A stretch of DNA of 64,000 nucleotides from the NCBI GenBank assembly GCA_050950465.1, contig JBMNHQ010000002.1, positions 248,001 to 312,000 on the forward strand. The letters are read 5' to 3'. The translations under genes and the position numbers were made by a program. The notes beneath the pieces are model-generated. The model saw only the letters and a list, made by a program, of their open reading frames with translations. It had not been told where the DNA came from and searched no databases. Within the stretch, counting starts at the first letter, position 1; the number at the start of each line of letters is the position of its first letter. Source of the stretch: CAZRIZ01 sp050950465. Lineage in GTDB: Bacteria > Patescibacteriota > Saccharimonadia > Saccharimonadales > Saccharimonadaceae. Positions 7,488 to 16,135 of this stretch are shown piece after piece.

Positions 7488-7515
7488 ATGGTGCGCAGTC
7501 TATTAATTACGCTTA

Positions 7516-7524
7516 TGGTACAAT
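7516..7524 (+). promoter_or_regulatory. extended -10 of leaderless 7531 gene
   Basis: TGGTACAAT ends 6 nt before the ATG at 7531, with no SD between. Confidence 0.6.
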
Positions 7525-7530
7525 TGGGAT

Positions 7531-7866
7531 ATGAATTATGATAATCCGCTAGCGACTAATCGGGTTGAAGCTAGTGCTAAACGTTGGACGTTGAGACTGG
7601 GGTTGTTATTGCTGACCCTAGCTTGTGGTATGCTACTTTACAAAATACTATCCAAGCCGGTAGGCTCTAGTTCTGCAAAAAAGGCTGAATCTTGTGTTAA
7701 GGTTGGTGGTGCTTTCGATTCTAGACATAATGAATGTAAAGATATTGATGAGGCTAAATGTAAATCAATTGGTGGGGAATTTGTAAAATGCGGTAGTATG
7801 TGCCGCCATTCTACTGAAAAAGCAGAACCCTGTCCGTCAGTTTGTGATGAGTATTGCGAACTATAG
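7531..7866 (+). CDS. membrane-anchored Cys-rich small protein, tandem paralog 1
   Basis: 111 residues: a short cytoplasmic N terminus, one membrane helix (about 24-42, LGLLLLTLACGMLLYKIL) and an external domain with eight cysteines. It ends in the pattern GGEFVKCGSMCRHST....C...C...C. The neighbour at 7870 repeats the layout and the C-terminal motif (F..C.SMCRHST), so they arose by duplication. The Cys spacing resembles small disulfide-bonded domains, such as trypsin-inhibitor-like ones, but no known family is claimed. An extended -10 ends 6 nt before the ATG, so the message is probably leaderless. Confidence 0.8.
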   Translation: MNYDNPLATNRVEASAKRWTLRLGLLLLTLACGMLLYKILSKPVGSSSAKKAESCVKVGGAFDSRHNECKDIDEAKCKSIGGEFVKCGSMCRHSTEKAEPCPSVCDEYCEL

Positions 7867-7869
7867 ATT

Positions 7870-8229
7870 ATGTTAATTATGAACAGTACTGAAAAAGTTA
7901 GCCAATTAAATAAACGAAGCAAGAGAGTTTTGGTGGTTGTTTTATCAATTAGTGTAGTTGTCATGATTGTCTTTATGTTGTGTATATTTTTACCCGCGCC
8001 GAGTTCAAATCGAACTATTAGTGCCCTGCGCTGTGCTGTGATGGGTGGTGTTTTAAATTACGAACACAGGGAGTGTTACTACAGAAGTTCTGGAGATGCC
8101 GAAGAGAGGAGTAAGATGTGTACTTATTTCTTTGGCGGTCGGTTTGATGAGTGCGATTCCATGTGCCGACATTCTACTGGAGAAAATTTAAATTGCTCAA
8201 TGGGGTGTGTACCGAATTGTCGGTTCTAA
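7870..8229 (+). CDS. membrane-anchored Cys-rich small protein, tandem paralog 2
   Basis: 119 residues (ATG at 7879 is an alternative start), 3 nt after paralog 1 and probably co-transcribed. A basic N terminus (KRSKR) is followed by a membrane helix (about 22-42) and an external domain with eight cysteines. It shares GGRFDECDSMCRHST and a C...C...C ending with paralog 1; the region between differs. Like its neighbour it is probably an oxidised surface domain facing outside. No SD is visible, so translation may rely on coupling to the upstream gene. Confidence 0.78.
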   Translation: MLIMNSTEKVSQLNKRSKRVLVVVLSISVVVMIVFMLCIFLPAPSSNRTISALRCAVMGGVLNYEHRECYYRSSGDAEERSKMCTYFFGGRFDECDSMCRHSTGENLNCSMGCVPNCRF

Positions 8230-8231
8230 TA

Positions 8232-8888
8232 TTACATAATAACTTTGCGGCGTTGTTGAACTTTAAGTGGTTTGACTTGCTTGATAATCATTTTTTCGGC
8301 TTTATCTCTAAGTTCATTGGCTAGATGTGATTGGCTAGTTTGATCGTAGGCGGTTGCTAGCAGTTTGAGCGTCTGAGGGTTTTCATCTAATTCAACAGCT
8401 TTCTCCAGAGCTTCGGTCATTTTGTCAAACTCCCCTAGTTTTTCTTGAACTTTAGCATAAGCAATATAGCGAATAGCCACGTCGTCTTCCGCAGAGATGG
8501 CTTGCTCGAAAGCTAAAGCAGCTTTAGAATACTCTCCAACCTTGTAATAAATTAAACCAGCATTATGTAAATTACTAGGATTAGCTTCTAGACTTTGGGC
8601 AATCTCAAAACATTCAATTGCTTCGCGGAAGGTCCCCTGCTTGGCATACAAAATGCCTAGTCGGTTGTAGGCCGTAGCATTACGCTCATCAACTCGCAGA
8701 ATATTTAACAGAGCTTTTTCTGCCCGTAAATATTTTCGTCCCCGAAGCGACTGATAAGCATCCTGCCAGTAGCGCCTTAAGGCTTCTGAATCTTTGTCGC
8801 TGCTGGCGGCAGACAAAAGGCTGTTATATGACGGTTTGTAAAGTATCACCCACAAACCGGTTAGCACAATTAGACACAAGCCTATCAT
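8232..8888 (-). CDS. TPR-repeat protein with N-terminal membrane anchor
   Basis: 218 residues. A membrane helix opens the protein (MIGLCLIVLTGLWVILY), followed from about residue 60 by four or more tetratricopeptide repeats. Examples are AYNRLGILYAKQGTFREAIE and NLHNAGLIYYKVGEYSKAAL, with the usual W/L-G-Y-A-P-type spacing. TPR solenoids mediate protein-protein contacts; the partner is unknown. A TATACT hexamer ends 11 nt before the ATG, so the leader is only a few nucleotides. It ends 2 bp from the convergent 7870 gene. Confidence 0.85.
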   Translation of the reverse strand: MIGLCLIVLTGLWVILYKPSYNSLLSAASSDKDSEALRRYWQDAYQSLRGRKYLRAEKALLNILRVDERNATAYNRLGILYAKQGTFREAIECFEIAQSLEANPSNLHNAGLIYYKVGEYSKAALAFEQAISAEDDVAIRYIAYAKVQEKLGEFDKMTEALEKAVELDENPQTLKLLATAYDQTSQSHLANELRDKAEKMIIKQVKPLKVQQRRKVIM

Positions 8889-8928
8889 AATAGCAGTCTA
8901 GTATACTCCATGTAATAATCGCATTCTA

Positions 8929-9753
8929 TTATATCACAGCAGCAAGCAGTCCGAGCTTAAGTGATGAGTTGCGCTGGAGTAATTCGAGACTCTTTAGCCA
9001 TTTGTCGGTGTTAGCAACGATGGTTGGATTAGCCTGTTTGTTAATAAGATGGGATTGAATTCTTAGCACCAACTCTACAAACTCAATTGCCTGTTCACGA
9101 GTGGTCGCAATTTGATTTATAATCCTTAGACGTTGATAAAGACTGGCACTAATAGTTTGCTTAGCTAGGCTGGCTAGTTGACTGCTACGATCAAATTCTT
9201 TTGAATTGTCAAGTAATGTTTGCCATCTTTCAATACTTCTGTTGGCAATGAAAGCAACTTGGCTTAATTGTTGTTTTGTAACCTGCGGATATTTTTCGAC
9301 AAAGTAATTCTTAATATCGCTAACTTTGATATTAACTAAGCTAATTTTCTGACAACGTGAACGAATTGTTGGTAGTAATAAGTTGATCTGATTGCTAAAT
9401 AAAAAGAAAAAATGGTTTTTGCTTGGCTCCTCTAATTCTTTTAATAAGGCATTTTGAGCTCCGGCCTGCATAGTATCAGCTGCAAAGATTAGAAAGTAGC
9501 GCCTACTGCGTGGCGAAACGATAGTTTGTGTCAATAACTGTCGTACTTCGTCAATTTTGATTTTATTTTTATCGTCCGGCCTAACGATATAGAGCTCCGA
9601 CTTTTCTGCCTCGATCTTTTTAATTAGTAAGTCATAGGCTAATTCAATTTCACTCCAGCTGGTGGAATGAAATAGGATTGTTTGGCTACGATTGGTAAAA
9701 ACTTGATTAATTTGGCTGATATTATCTTGACCTAGTAGATTAATACGTTTCAT
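8929..9753 (-). CDS. holB: DNA polymerase III delta-prime-like clamp-loader subunit
   Basis: 274 residues. The signature of the clamp-loader AAA+ fold is present: AGAQNALLKELEEPSKN, then IRSRCQKI, the conserved SRC arginine-finger motif. No intact Walker A is seen, as in delta-prime subunits, which do not hydrolyse ATP. The protein is shorter than E. coli HolB (334). It overlaps the pseudouridine synthase gene by 4 nt (ATGA), so trpS, the rluA-like gene and holB form one operon. It acts in the replisome at clamp loading. Confidence 0.85.
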   Translation of the reverse strand: MKRINLLGQDNISQINQVFTNRSQTILFHSTSWSEIELAYDLLIKKIEAEKSELYIVRPDDKNKIKIDEVRQLLTQTIVSPRSRRYFLIFAADTMQAGAQNALLKELEEPSKNHFFFLFSNQINLLLPTIRSRCQKISLVNIKVSDIKNYFVEKYPQVTKQQLSQVAFIANRSIERWQTLLDNSKEFDRSSQLASLAKQTISASLYQRLRIINQIATTREQAIEFVELVLRIQSHLINKQANPTIVANTDKWLKSLELLQRNSSLKLGLLAAVI

Positions 9754-10865
9754 GATTTAAACTCGCTGGGTATTGGTGATTTTATATCGATAGTGTTGCC
9801 GTCTTGGTCTGTAAGCTTTATTCTACCAGCATGAAGCATAAGTCGTGAATGTTTATTGCCGCCATATAGTTTATCACCCATAATTGGGCAACCGATATAA
9901 CTTAAATGAACGCGTAGTTGATGAGTTCGACCAGTAATTGGTTTTAATTCCAATAGAAAGCGCTTGCCTAATTGTTTTAGAATTCTCATCTCAGTGATAG
10001 CTTCGCGCCCGTTAGGATTAACTTCAAATCTACCCGATGAGGTGTTTGAGCGCCGTATGGGTAAGTCGATAATGGCTTTTTGATGCGATGGTTTTTTATC
10101 GACTACAGCGTAGTAGGTTTTTTGAATTTTACGTTCATTGAACTGCTGTTGTAGCCAGTGTAAATTGGCATCATTTTTGGCAGCTAAAATTACTCCACTA
10201 GTATCTCGATCTAAGCGGTGTGCGATAGCACGATCCGAAATGACGATTTGAGATTTAGCTTTGGCAAAGTCATCGATTGTCCACTCTGGATTGGTTGGGT
10301 TGATACTGTGTGATAATACTCCCGCGGGCTTATCGATAGCTAGAATTGTCTCATTTTCAAATAGGATAGGAAAATTATGAGTAGCCTTTTGTGGTGGTGT
10401 AAGTTTTATAGCATCACCATCACTAACTAATTGCTTAACTTTCTTAACAATTGTTCCATTGACGGTCACTTGACCGTTTTTAATAAATTTAGCTAGTTGC
10501 GAACGACTGTATATTGGTTCTATCTCCGCTAGTCTTTGATCGAGGCGCTGTTTCTCGCTGGCGGTGGTTATTAAATAAACCACTTTACTGTCGTGCATAA
10601 AATGGCCATTGTCAGAATCTGTTGGTGTTAGTATGCGCGCTGGCCGCCCCCATGATCTAACCTGCTGCAACACCTCTTCGTGAGCACCGGCATTTTCATC
10701 AAATAACAACCCCATTAATACACTGTTCCAAACAAAAGCTATTAGCGTAGTGTCTGGAAATGGTTGCGATACCTTGATTTGCCGAATTGGCTCCTTTAAT
10801 TGCAACTCAGAAAACAAGCCGGTTTTGGCTAAAAAACGTTTAATATCAGCAGCGTTTAACTTCAT
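9750..10865 (-). CDS. RluA/RsuA-type pseudouridine synthase with S4 domain and N-terminal extension
   Basis: 371 residues. The C-terminal part is a RluA-family synthase with the catalytic-Asp motif HRLDRDTSGVILAAK and the family block GRTHQLRVHLSYIGCPIMGD. Before it lies an S4 RNA-binding domain (about 112-160, SRSQLAKFIKNGQVTVNG). The first about 110 residues are an extension not usual in RluA proteins and without a recognised fold. The enzyme isomerises uridine in rRNA or tRNA; the target site cannot be assigned. It overlaps trpS and holB by 4 nt each. Confidence 0.88.
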   Translation of the reverse strand: MKLNAADIKRFLAKTGLFSELQLKEPIRQIKVSQPFPDTTLIAFVWNSVLMGLLFDENAGAHEEVLQQVRSWGRPARILTPTDSDNGHFMHDSKVVYLITTASEKQRLDQRLAEIEPIYSRSQLAKFIKNGQVTVNGTIVKKVKQLVSDGDAIKLTPPQKATHNFPILFENETILAIDKPAGVLSHSINPTNPEWTIDDFAKAKSQIVISDRAIAHRLDRDTSGVILAAKNDANLHWLQQQFNERKIQKTYYAVVDKKPSHQKAIIDLPIRRSNTSSGRFEVNPNGREAITEMRILKQLGKRFLLELKPITGRTHQLRVHLSYIGCPIMGDKLYGGNKHSRLMLHAGRIKLTDQDGNTIDIKSPIPSEFKS

Positions 10866-11893
10866 TTTTGACGTAGCCCAACAGCTTGTTGTACACGCAG
10901 TAATGTTTCACCTGCTTGTTGGCGCATAGCCTCCTCTGACTCTTCGAGCTTGGCAAGTAATTTAGCCTCGTCGATTTGCGCTAGTCGATTCTGAAAGTCA
11001 TTTAACCAATCAAATACAATCTGAGCGACAACTTGTTTAAATTCACCGTACTGAGTTTTACCTCGCCATTCATTGATTACATCAGTCAAATCTCGCTCTG
11101 TTAGGAGTGATAAGATCAGTAGTAAGTTGGAAATACCTGGCTGTTCTTGCCAATTAAAGTTAATTCTTGCTAAGTTGTCAGTTGTGGCTGACATGATCTT
11201 TTGTCGAGCCTCTTCGGGAGTGTCGTTCATTGTAATCTTAGATTTTTCGCTATCAGTTGATTTACTCATTTTCTTGGTTGGGTTAACTAAATCGCGAATG
11301 CGTACGCCTTCTTTGCGGTTCATAAACTTTACCTGATTTTCAGTTCTCTCGGGAATAGTAAATAATTCGCCGAATTTACTATTCATACGCATACCGATAT
11401 CGCGTGTTAATTCTAGATGTTGAAATTGATCTTCACCAACTGGCACCCATTTAGCGCCGTAAAGTAAGATGTCAGCTGCCATCAGGATTGGGTAATTGAA
11501 TAATCCAACTGAAATGTTTTCACCCCCTAGACTAGCTGACTTGTCCTTGAATTGGGTCATGCGTGAAGCTTCGCCAAAGCCGGTGAAGCAATCCAAAATC
11601 CAAGCCATTTCTGAGTGAGCTGGAATAAAGCTCTGGCGATAAATAAAAGTGTTTGGGTTATCTAAGTCGAGTCCGGCGGCAACATAATACTTCAAGTTTT
11701 GAATTGAGCTATCGTAGAGTCGGCTGTGGTCAATTGGGGTAGTGAAACTATGTAAATCAGGTACAAACATGTTAATTTGATAATCTTCACCATATTTTCG
11801 TTGCAATTCAACCATAGGTACAAATGATCCTAGGTAATTGCCAATAGTCGGTTCTTCGTTGGAGCGAATTCCTGTTAAAATCACATCTTTCAT
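10862..11893 (-). CDS. trpS: tryptophanyl-tRNA synthetase
   Basis: 343 residues, class I aminoacyl-tRNA synthetase. The HIGH-equivalent is TIGNYLGS (TxGNxxG) near residue 17. DLHSFTT and the PVGEDQFQHLELTRDI block follow, and KKMSKST is the KMSKS loop. This order is diagnostic for TrpS. It charges tRNA-Trp in the cytoplasm. An extended -10 (TGGTATAAT) ends 7 nt before the ATG and no SD exists, so the operon message is probably leaderless. Confidence 0.96.
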   Translation of the reverse strand: MKDVILTGIRSNEEPTIGNYLGSFVPMVELQRKYGEDYQINMFVPDLHSFTTPIDHSRLYDSSIQNLKYYVAAGLDLDNPNTFIYRQSFIPAHSEMAWILDCFTGFGEASRMTQFKDKSASLGGENISVGLFNYPILMAADILLYGAKWVPVGEDQFQHLELTRDIGMRMNSKFGELFTIPERTENQVKFMNRKEGVRIRDLVNPTKKMSKSTDSEKSKITMNDTPEEARQKIMSATTDNLARINFNWQEQPGISNLLLILSLLTERDLTDVINEWRGKTQYGEFKQVVAQIVFDWLNDFQNRLAQIDEAKLLAKLEESEEAMRQQAGETLLRVQQAVGLRQK

Positions 11894-11900
11894 GACACTA

Positions 11901-11909
11901 ATTATACCA
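11901..11909 (-). promoter_or_regulatory. extended -10 of leaderless trpS operon
   Basis: TGGTATAAT on the minus strand, 7 nt before the trpS ATG. This is the same geometry as at 5281-5289. Confidence 0.65.
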
Positions 11910-11930
11910 TCTCATAAATAATTGGAATAA

Positions 11931-12761
11931 TTAGTATTTGATGTAAAAGTTAACTAATCGATTAATTTCTTGACTAATTTTATTAAACATAATCCGATTA
12001 ACATCGTGTACGCCAACAATTTTATGAGCCCAAACAAATGGTGATTTCTCAGCAATGTCAATTAGGTTAGGTTCAACTATAAGTGGGTCAAAGGCGCCGT
12101 AATAGATTAGGCTTGGTATGTGCAACTTCATTATGTCAGCATAAGAATCCTGCTCCATAATGGCGTTTTTTAAGGTAGTTTGAAAAACCTCGCGAAACTC
12201 GTCGTCCTCTTTATAGTTATGATCTAGTAAATTGTTGGCAGCGTAGCGCAGGGCATCAAACCAGTTTTTGTCCTGACTAACTATTTTATACAACTCGAAC
12301 AAAGCCTGTTCCTGCAAGTTTTTTACGCTACCCTTTCCGGTTTGATAAATCGGCGGTGAAACCAGCATTTGGTAGCTAACAAGCTGAGGATATAGAGTAG
12401 CGAACTTAATTGCTACTAACGAACCAAGAGAGTGCCCTACTACCAGTAAGGGGCTATTTTTATTAATAAAAATTAAGTTGCTCACTAAGGTGGTGTAAAG
12501 TGACTTAGCCTGCATTTCTAAATCGAACTTCTGCTCTCTTGGCTTAGCTGATTTGCCAAAACCAATTAGATCTACTGCTACCACCCTAATCTTGGGCTTT
12601 TTTGCCAGTCGATCGACGTATTTATTCCATAGCGTATTATCAACCCCGATACCGTGAATAAAGAGAATTGTCAGTTTCGGCTGCTTACTACCAACTACTC
12701 GAACATTCATAGAATACGGAATATTGAAAGTTTGATGAATTTTATCGAGTAATTTCCCCAT
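11931..12761 (-). CDS. alpha/beta-fold hydrolase
   Basis: About 276 residues from the ATG at 12761. A longer open frame runs into rpsI and its terminator but has no support. The fold is visible as FIHGIGVDNTLW (oxyanion HG motif), DLIGFGKSAKP, nucleophile VVGHSLGSLVA (GHSLG), YYGAFDPL (acid) and VGVHDV (His). It is a serine hydrolase of the alpha/beta family, substrate unknown, without a signal peptide. A TACAAT box ends 6 nt before this ATG with no SD, supporting the start and a leaderless message. Confidence 0.85.
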   Translation of the reverse strand: MGKLLDKIHQTFNIPYSMNVRVVGSKQPKLTILFIHGIGVDNTLWNKYVDRLAKKPKIRVVAVDLIGFGKSAKPREQKFDLEMQAKSLYTTLVSNLIFINKNSPLLVVGHSLGSLVAIKFATLYPQLVSYQMLVSPPIYQTGKGSVKNLQEQALFELYKIVSQDKNWFDALRYAANNLLDHNYKEDDEFREVFQTTLKNAIMEQDSYADIMKLHIPSLIYYGAFDPLIVEPNLIDIAEKSPFVWAHKIVGVHDVNRIMFNKISQEINRLVNFYIKY

Positions 12762-12767
12762 AGCCCT

Positions 12768-12773
12768 ATTGTA
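12768..12773 (-). promoter_or_regulatory. -10 box of the leaderless hydrolase gene
   Basis: TACAAT on the minus strand, 6 nt before the ATG at 12761, directly downstream of the rpsI terminator. Confidence 0.5.
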
Positions 12774-12797
12774 TCGTATCATTATGCAATTATGAAA

Positions 12798-12824
12798 AGA
12801 ACCACTGCGTTTAACAATGGTTCT
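12798..12824 (-). terminator. terminator of the alpha-type ribosomal operon
   Basis: Stem AGAACCA/TGGTTCT with a 13-nt loop, followed on the minus strand by TTTTC. It lies 20 nt after the rpsI stop. Confidence 0.8.
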
Positions 12825-12843
12825 CTTCTCAGTTCTCTGATGG

Positions 12844-13242
12844 TTAACGCTTCGAGAACTGCTCCTTTTTGCGGGATTTACGCAGGCCATACTTCTTGCG
12901 TTCTTTTTCACGTGGATCACGTTTTAAGAAGTGATTTTGCTTGAGAACTGGTCGTAAGTCTGGAAATTCAGTAACTAAAGCTTTAGCAATGGCTAGTTTA
13001 ATAGCATCAACTTGTCCTGCCCAGCCACCACCTTTAACTAAGATTATTACGTCAAACTCCTTTTGTTTATCGACTAAAGCTAGCGGATCAGTTATTTCTG
13101 CAATCAATTTTTTATCACCTGCAAAATATTCTTGCAAAGTTCGTCCATTGATTGTGATACCACCTTTACCCTTAACTAATCGAACACTGGCAGTGGCAGA
13201 CTTGCGTCGCCCCGAGCCGTAGACATATTTTAAGTTAGCCAT
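12844..13242 (-). CDS. rpsI: 30S ribosomal protein S9
   Basis: 132 residues, usual length. It has the N-terminal GSGRRKSATASVRL block, the family core ITDPLALV and KGGGWAGQVDAIKLAIAKAL, and a basic tail ending KKEQFSKR. The tail contacts P-site tRNA in other bacteria (usual ending QFSKR, conserved here). It overlaps rplM by one base and is the last gene of the operon. Confidence 0.97.
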   Translation of the reverse strand: MANLKYVYGSGRRKSATASVRLVKGKGGITINGRTLQEYFAGDKKLIAEITDPLALVDKQKEFDVIILVKGGGWAGQVDAIKLAIAKALVTEFPDLRPVLKQNHFLKRDPREKERKKYGLRKSRKKEQFSKR

Positions 13243-13706
13243 TATTTAGCACCTCCATCTTGAGTTAATGAAATAGTCTTTGGCTTTTGTCCATCATGGC
13301 CATGCTTGTCATCAGCATAAACCTTTAACCTTGCTAGGCGCTCGGTTTGTAGTTTGTTTTTAGGTAGCATGCCCCTAACGGCCAAATACAGAATTTGCTC
13401 TGGCTTGTTTTCTCGCATATCTTTCAGGTTTGTGAACTTAATAGCGCCAGGAAAACCAGAGTGTCGCCAATAGCGTTTAGCTAATTCTTTATCACCAGTT
13501 GCCTTAACGTCTTTGGCATTGATAATTACAACATAATCACCATTATCAACGTGTGGAGTGAAGGTTGGCTTCTTCTTGCCAATTAGGTATTCGGCTGCAA
13601 CGTTAGCAACGTGTCCGATAGTTGATTCGGAAGCATCTAATAAAATCCATTCACGCTTAATATCAGCTGGTTTTTGGACAAAAGTTTTCTTTGGTTTTGG
13701 AATCAT
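13242..13706 (-). CDS. rplM: 50S ribosomal protein L13
   Basis: 154 residues. Recognised by ILLDASESTIGHVAN at the N terminus, the HVDNGDYVVIINA block, RYWRHSGFPGAIK and AVRGMLPKNKL. Typical L13 is about 142 residues; the surplus is a short N-terminal extension and a C-terminal tail. It overlaps rplQ and rpsI by one base each, and the rplQ-rplM-rpsI order is the standard one. Confidence 0.97.
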   Translation of the reverse strand: MIPKPKKTFVQKPADIKREWILLDASESTIGHVANVAAEYLIGKKKPTFTPHVDNGDYVVIINAKDVKATGDKELAKRYWRHSGFPGAIKFTNLKDMRENKPEQILYLAVRGMLPKNKLQTERLARLKVYADDKHGHDGQKPKTISLTQDGGAK

Positions 13707-14152
13707 TATTTCGTCTCCTCTGTGTCCTTAGTGGATTTTTCGACCTTGGGCTTCTCTGACTTGTCTTCTTCTGGTTCATTAGTCTCGTAGTTTATCTCAT
13801 CAACAAATTCGATGATAGCCATCTGGGCTCGATCACCTTCACGTAAACGAGTACGTTCGATTCTCAGGAATCCACTGCTTCGCTTAATTTGTGGTGCAAT
13901 CTGGTCGACTAGTAAGTTGGCCACGAAAACATCACCACCGAGTCTAGAAATAAGCAATCGCCGACTGGCGAGGTCGCCCTTTTTAGCATACGTAATCAGC
14001 TTCTCGGCATGACGACGCAACTCCTTGGCTTTAGGCAAAGTGGTTTCAATTCGACTATGCTCAAATAGGCTTTTGCATAGACCACGCAGTAAAGCTCGTC
14101 TTTCGTCTCGCTCTCGTCCTAGTTTTCTTCCTTTATATCCGTGTCTGTGCAT
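13706..14152 (-). CDS. rplQ: 50S ribosomal protein L17
   Basis: 148 residues. The N-terminal HGYKGRKLGRERDERRALLR block and LPKAKELRRHAEKLITYAKKGD are diagnostic. A charged C-terminal tail of about 30 residues (Glu/Lys/Thr) extends beyond the usual L17 core. It lies directly after rpoA with no gap, as in most bacteria. Confidence 0.96.
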   Translation of the reverse strand: MHRHGYKGRKLGRERDERRALLRGLCKSLFEHSRIETTLPKAKELRRHAEKLITYAKKGDLASRRLLISRLGGDVFVANLLVDQIAPQIKRSSGFLRIERTRLREGDRAQMAIIEFVDEINYETNEPEEDKSEKPKVEKSTKDTEETK

Positions 14153-15076
14153 TTAAAGCTCCAATTCTGCCAATTTGGCATTTACTTCGTCAAGTGCCTT
14201 TTGCCCAAACCCTTTTAGCTCGCGTAAGTCCTGTTCGTTTAACTTCAATAAGTCATTGACTGTTCGAATATCGTTGTTAACCAAAGCATTGGTTGTTCTG
14301 GCTGACAATGACAAGTCTTCAATTGCGGTATTTAACTCGCTTTCCTCTTCAGCAATTTCATGACCAGCGACTGGCGCTGCCTCAACTTGAGTACCACCAG
14401 CTAGAGCTGCATATTGATTGAGTAGAATAGCTGCCGCTTCTTCGAAGGCTTCAACTGGCTTTAGTGATCCGTCAGTATCAATCGTCAATTCGACTTTTTC
14501 GAGGTTAGCGTTTTGGCCAACACGAGTTTCTGAAACTTTATATCGAACACGCATGACCGGACTAAATAGTGCGTCGAGTGCAATCATATCTGAGTGTAAT
14601 CGCTTGTCACTTGATTCATCGATAGTGCGATAGCCTCGTCCGGCTTCAACTACCAGATCAATTTCAATCGTTGTTTTTGGATCGTCAATTGTGCAAATAT
14701 ATTGCCTTGGATTAACGATTTCCACATCGGCAACAGTTTTGATATCACTTGCCCTAACTTTACCAGCACCAGTTTTCTTGAGCGATAACTCAATTGGTTC
14801 ATCGGTCTCAATCTTGAGTCGGATGTTTTTTAGGTTTAGAACAATATCCACTAAAGACTCTTTAATACCTTTGAGAGTGGTGAATTCATGAGTAGCTCCG
14901 TGAATTTTAGCGGCTACAACTGCACCGCCCCTTATGCTTGATAGCAGAACGCGTCGTAAGCTATTGCCTAAAGTATTGCCGTACCCTTGATAAACTGGGC
15001 TAATGACGATTGTCGCACTGTTTTCTGAGTTGTTAATAACTTCTTCAACAGCTGGATTATTAATTAATTTTGACAT
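14153..15076 (-). CDS. rpoA: RNA polymerase alpha subunit
   Basis: 307 residues. The N-terminal assembly domain has GYGNTLGNSLRRVLLSS (the conserved dimer/beta-contact block) and GYRTIDESSDK. An acidic linker (about 225-245) leads to the C-terminal DNA/activator-binding domain with LSARTTNALVNNDIRTVNDL and LKGFGQKALDEV. Both domains are intact, so UP-element and activator contacts are possible. It lies between rpsD and rplQ. Confidence 0.97.
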   Translation of the reverse strand: MSKLINNPAVEEVINNSENSATIVISPVYQGYGNTLGNSLRRVLLSSIRGGAVVAAKIHGATHEFTTLKGIKESLVDIVLNLKNIRLKIETDEPIELSLKKTGAGKVRASDIKTVADVEIVNPRQYICTIDDPKTTIEIDLVVEAGRGYRTIDESSDKRLHSDMIALDALFSPVMRVRYKVSETRVGQNANLEKVELTIDTDGSLKPVEAFEEAAAILLNQYAALAGGTQVEAAPVAGHEIAEEESELNTAIEDLSLSARTTNALVNNDIRTVNDLLKLNEQDLRELKGFGQKALDEVNAKLAELEL

Positions 15077-15093
15077 ATTCTATACCCCCTCTT

Positions 15094-15708
15094 TTATCTT
15101 GAGTAAAACTCAACAATTGCTTGTTCGTTAATATCATCTTCGGCCTCTTCACGCTTTGGCAAGCCGACAATTTTGATAATCATTTTCTTTGGATCGCTTT
15201 GTAGCCAACTGAGTGGTTTTTGAACAGCGTTATTTACCACATCATCTAGATGGGTGAAATAAGTCGTCTTTTTACTTCGGGCTGAAACAGCGATTTCGTC
15301 GCCTGGGTTAACAATTATCGATGGAATGTTAACGCGCTTGCCGTTTAGTGTGAAATGCCCATGAGACACCAGCTGTCTGGCAGCACGACGTGAGGTTGCA
15401 AAACCGGCGCGGTAAACAGTATTATCTAAGCGTTGCTCCAGAAGGCGCAATAGGTTTTCACCAGCTTGTCCCTCCATCTTAGTGGCCTTGGCCATTAAGT
15501 TAGCAAATTGTTTTTCAAGCAAGCCGTAGATGCGGCGAACTTTTTGTTTTTCACGTAGTTGTGATAGATATAGACTGCCTTTGCCACGAGCATGTGGGTG
15601 GGCGCCTGGTGCACCAGTTTTACGTGCTAAAACTTTGTGAGCTTTTGGATGAAGAGCGTAGCCTTCACGTCGGCTCTGCTTGACGATAGGTTGTCGATCT
15701 CGTGCCAT
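15094..15708 (-). CDS. rpsD: 30S ribosomal protein S4, cysteine-free form
   Basis: 204 residues. The S4 RNA-binding domain is clear (RLDNTVYRAGFATSRRAARQ, then VSHGHFTLNGKRVN). The N-terminal region that in many bacteria holds a C-x2-C..C..C zinc knuckle reads PIVKQSRREGYALHPKAHK here, without cysteine, so this is a C-minus S4. It nucleates 30S assembly. It overlaps rpsK by one base. Confidence 0.96.
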   Translation of the reverse strand: MARDRQPIVKQSRREGYALHPKAHKVLARKTGAPGAHPHARGKGSLYLSQLREKQKVRRIYGLLEKQFANLMAKATKMEGQAGENLLRLLEQRLDNTVYRAGFATSRRAARQLVSHGHFTLNGKRVNIPSIIVNPGDEIAVSARSKKTTYFTHLDDVVNNAVQKPLSWLQSDPKKMIIKIVGLPKREEAEDDINEQAIVEFYSR

Positions 15709-16127
15709 TATGCTCTCCTTACTTTCTTAGGACGAACGCCGCCGTGCGGAATTCCTGTCGTATCTTTGATTGAGTCAATTCGGATGTTGAAATTAGATAG
15801 TGAGCGGATAGCTGAATCTCGACCCAAGCCGACGCCATTAACAAAGACGTCAACTGAGTTTAAGCCATACTCACTCTTGACTTTTTCTGCGGCTTTTTCA
15901 CAAGCAATCTGAGCAGCGTAAGCGGTGCCTTTTTTGGAACCACGAAAACCACATGCTCCAGCGCTCGATTGAGCCAAAATATTACCTTTCTTATCAGTAA
16001 AAGCGACAATGGTGTTGTTGAAAGTCGCCTGAATGTGTAGCTGACCACTTGGTACGGAGCGGCGCGCCTTTTTGCGCTTAGTTGCTACAGCTTCTGGTTT
16101 TTTTACTTCTTTTATTTCTTCTGACAT
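15708..16127 (-). CDS. rpsK: 30S ribosomal protein S11
   Basis: 139 residues. The family blocks HIQATFNNTIVAFTDKKGN, GACGFRGSKKGTAYAAQIA and GVGLGRDSAIRSL are present. The usual C-terminal PHNGCRPPK reads PHGGVRPKK, so the conserved Cys is Val. The N terminus is Lys/Arg-rich and longer than the minimum. It lies between rpsM and rpsD. Confidence 0.97.
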   Translation of the reverse strand: MSEEIKEVKKPEAVATKRKKARRSVPSGQLHIQATFNNTIVAFTDKKGNILAQSSAGACGFRGSKKGTAYAAQIACEKAAEKVKSEYGLNSVDVFVNGVGLGRDSAIRSLSNFNIRIDSIKDTTGIPHGGVRPKKVRRA

Positions 16128-16135
16128 ATTAAATC

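Noticed and set aside
12762..12920. N-terminal extension of the alpha/beta hydrolase (start at 12920)
   Set aside because: It would run through the rpsI terminator and into rpsI coding sequence; a -10 box 6 nt before the ATG at 12761 fixes the shorter form.
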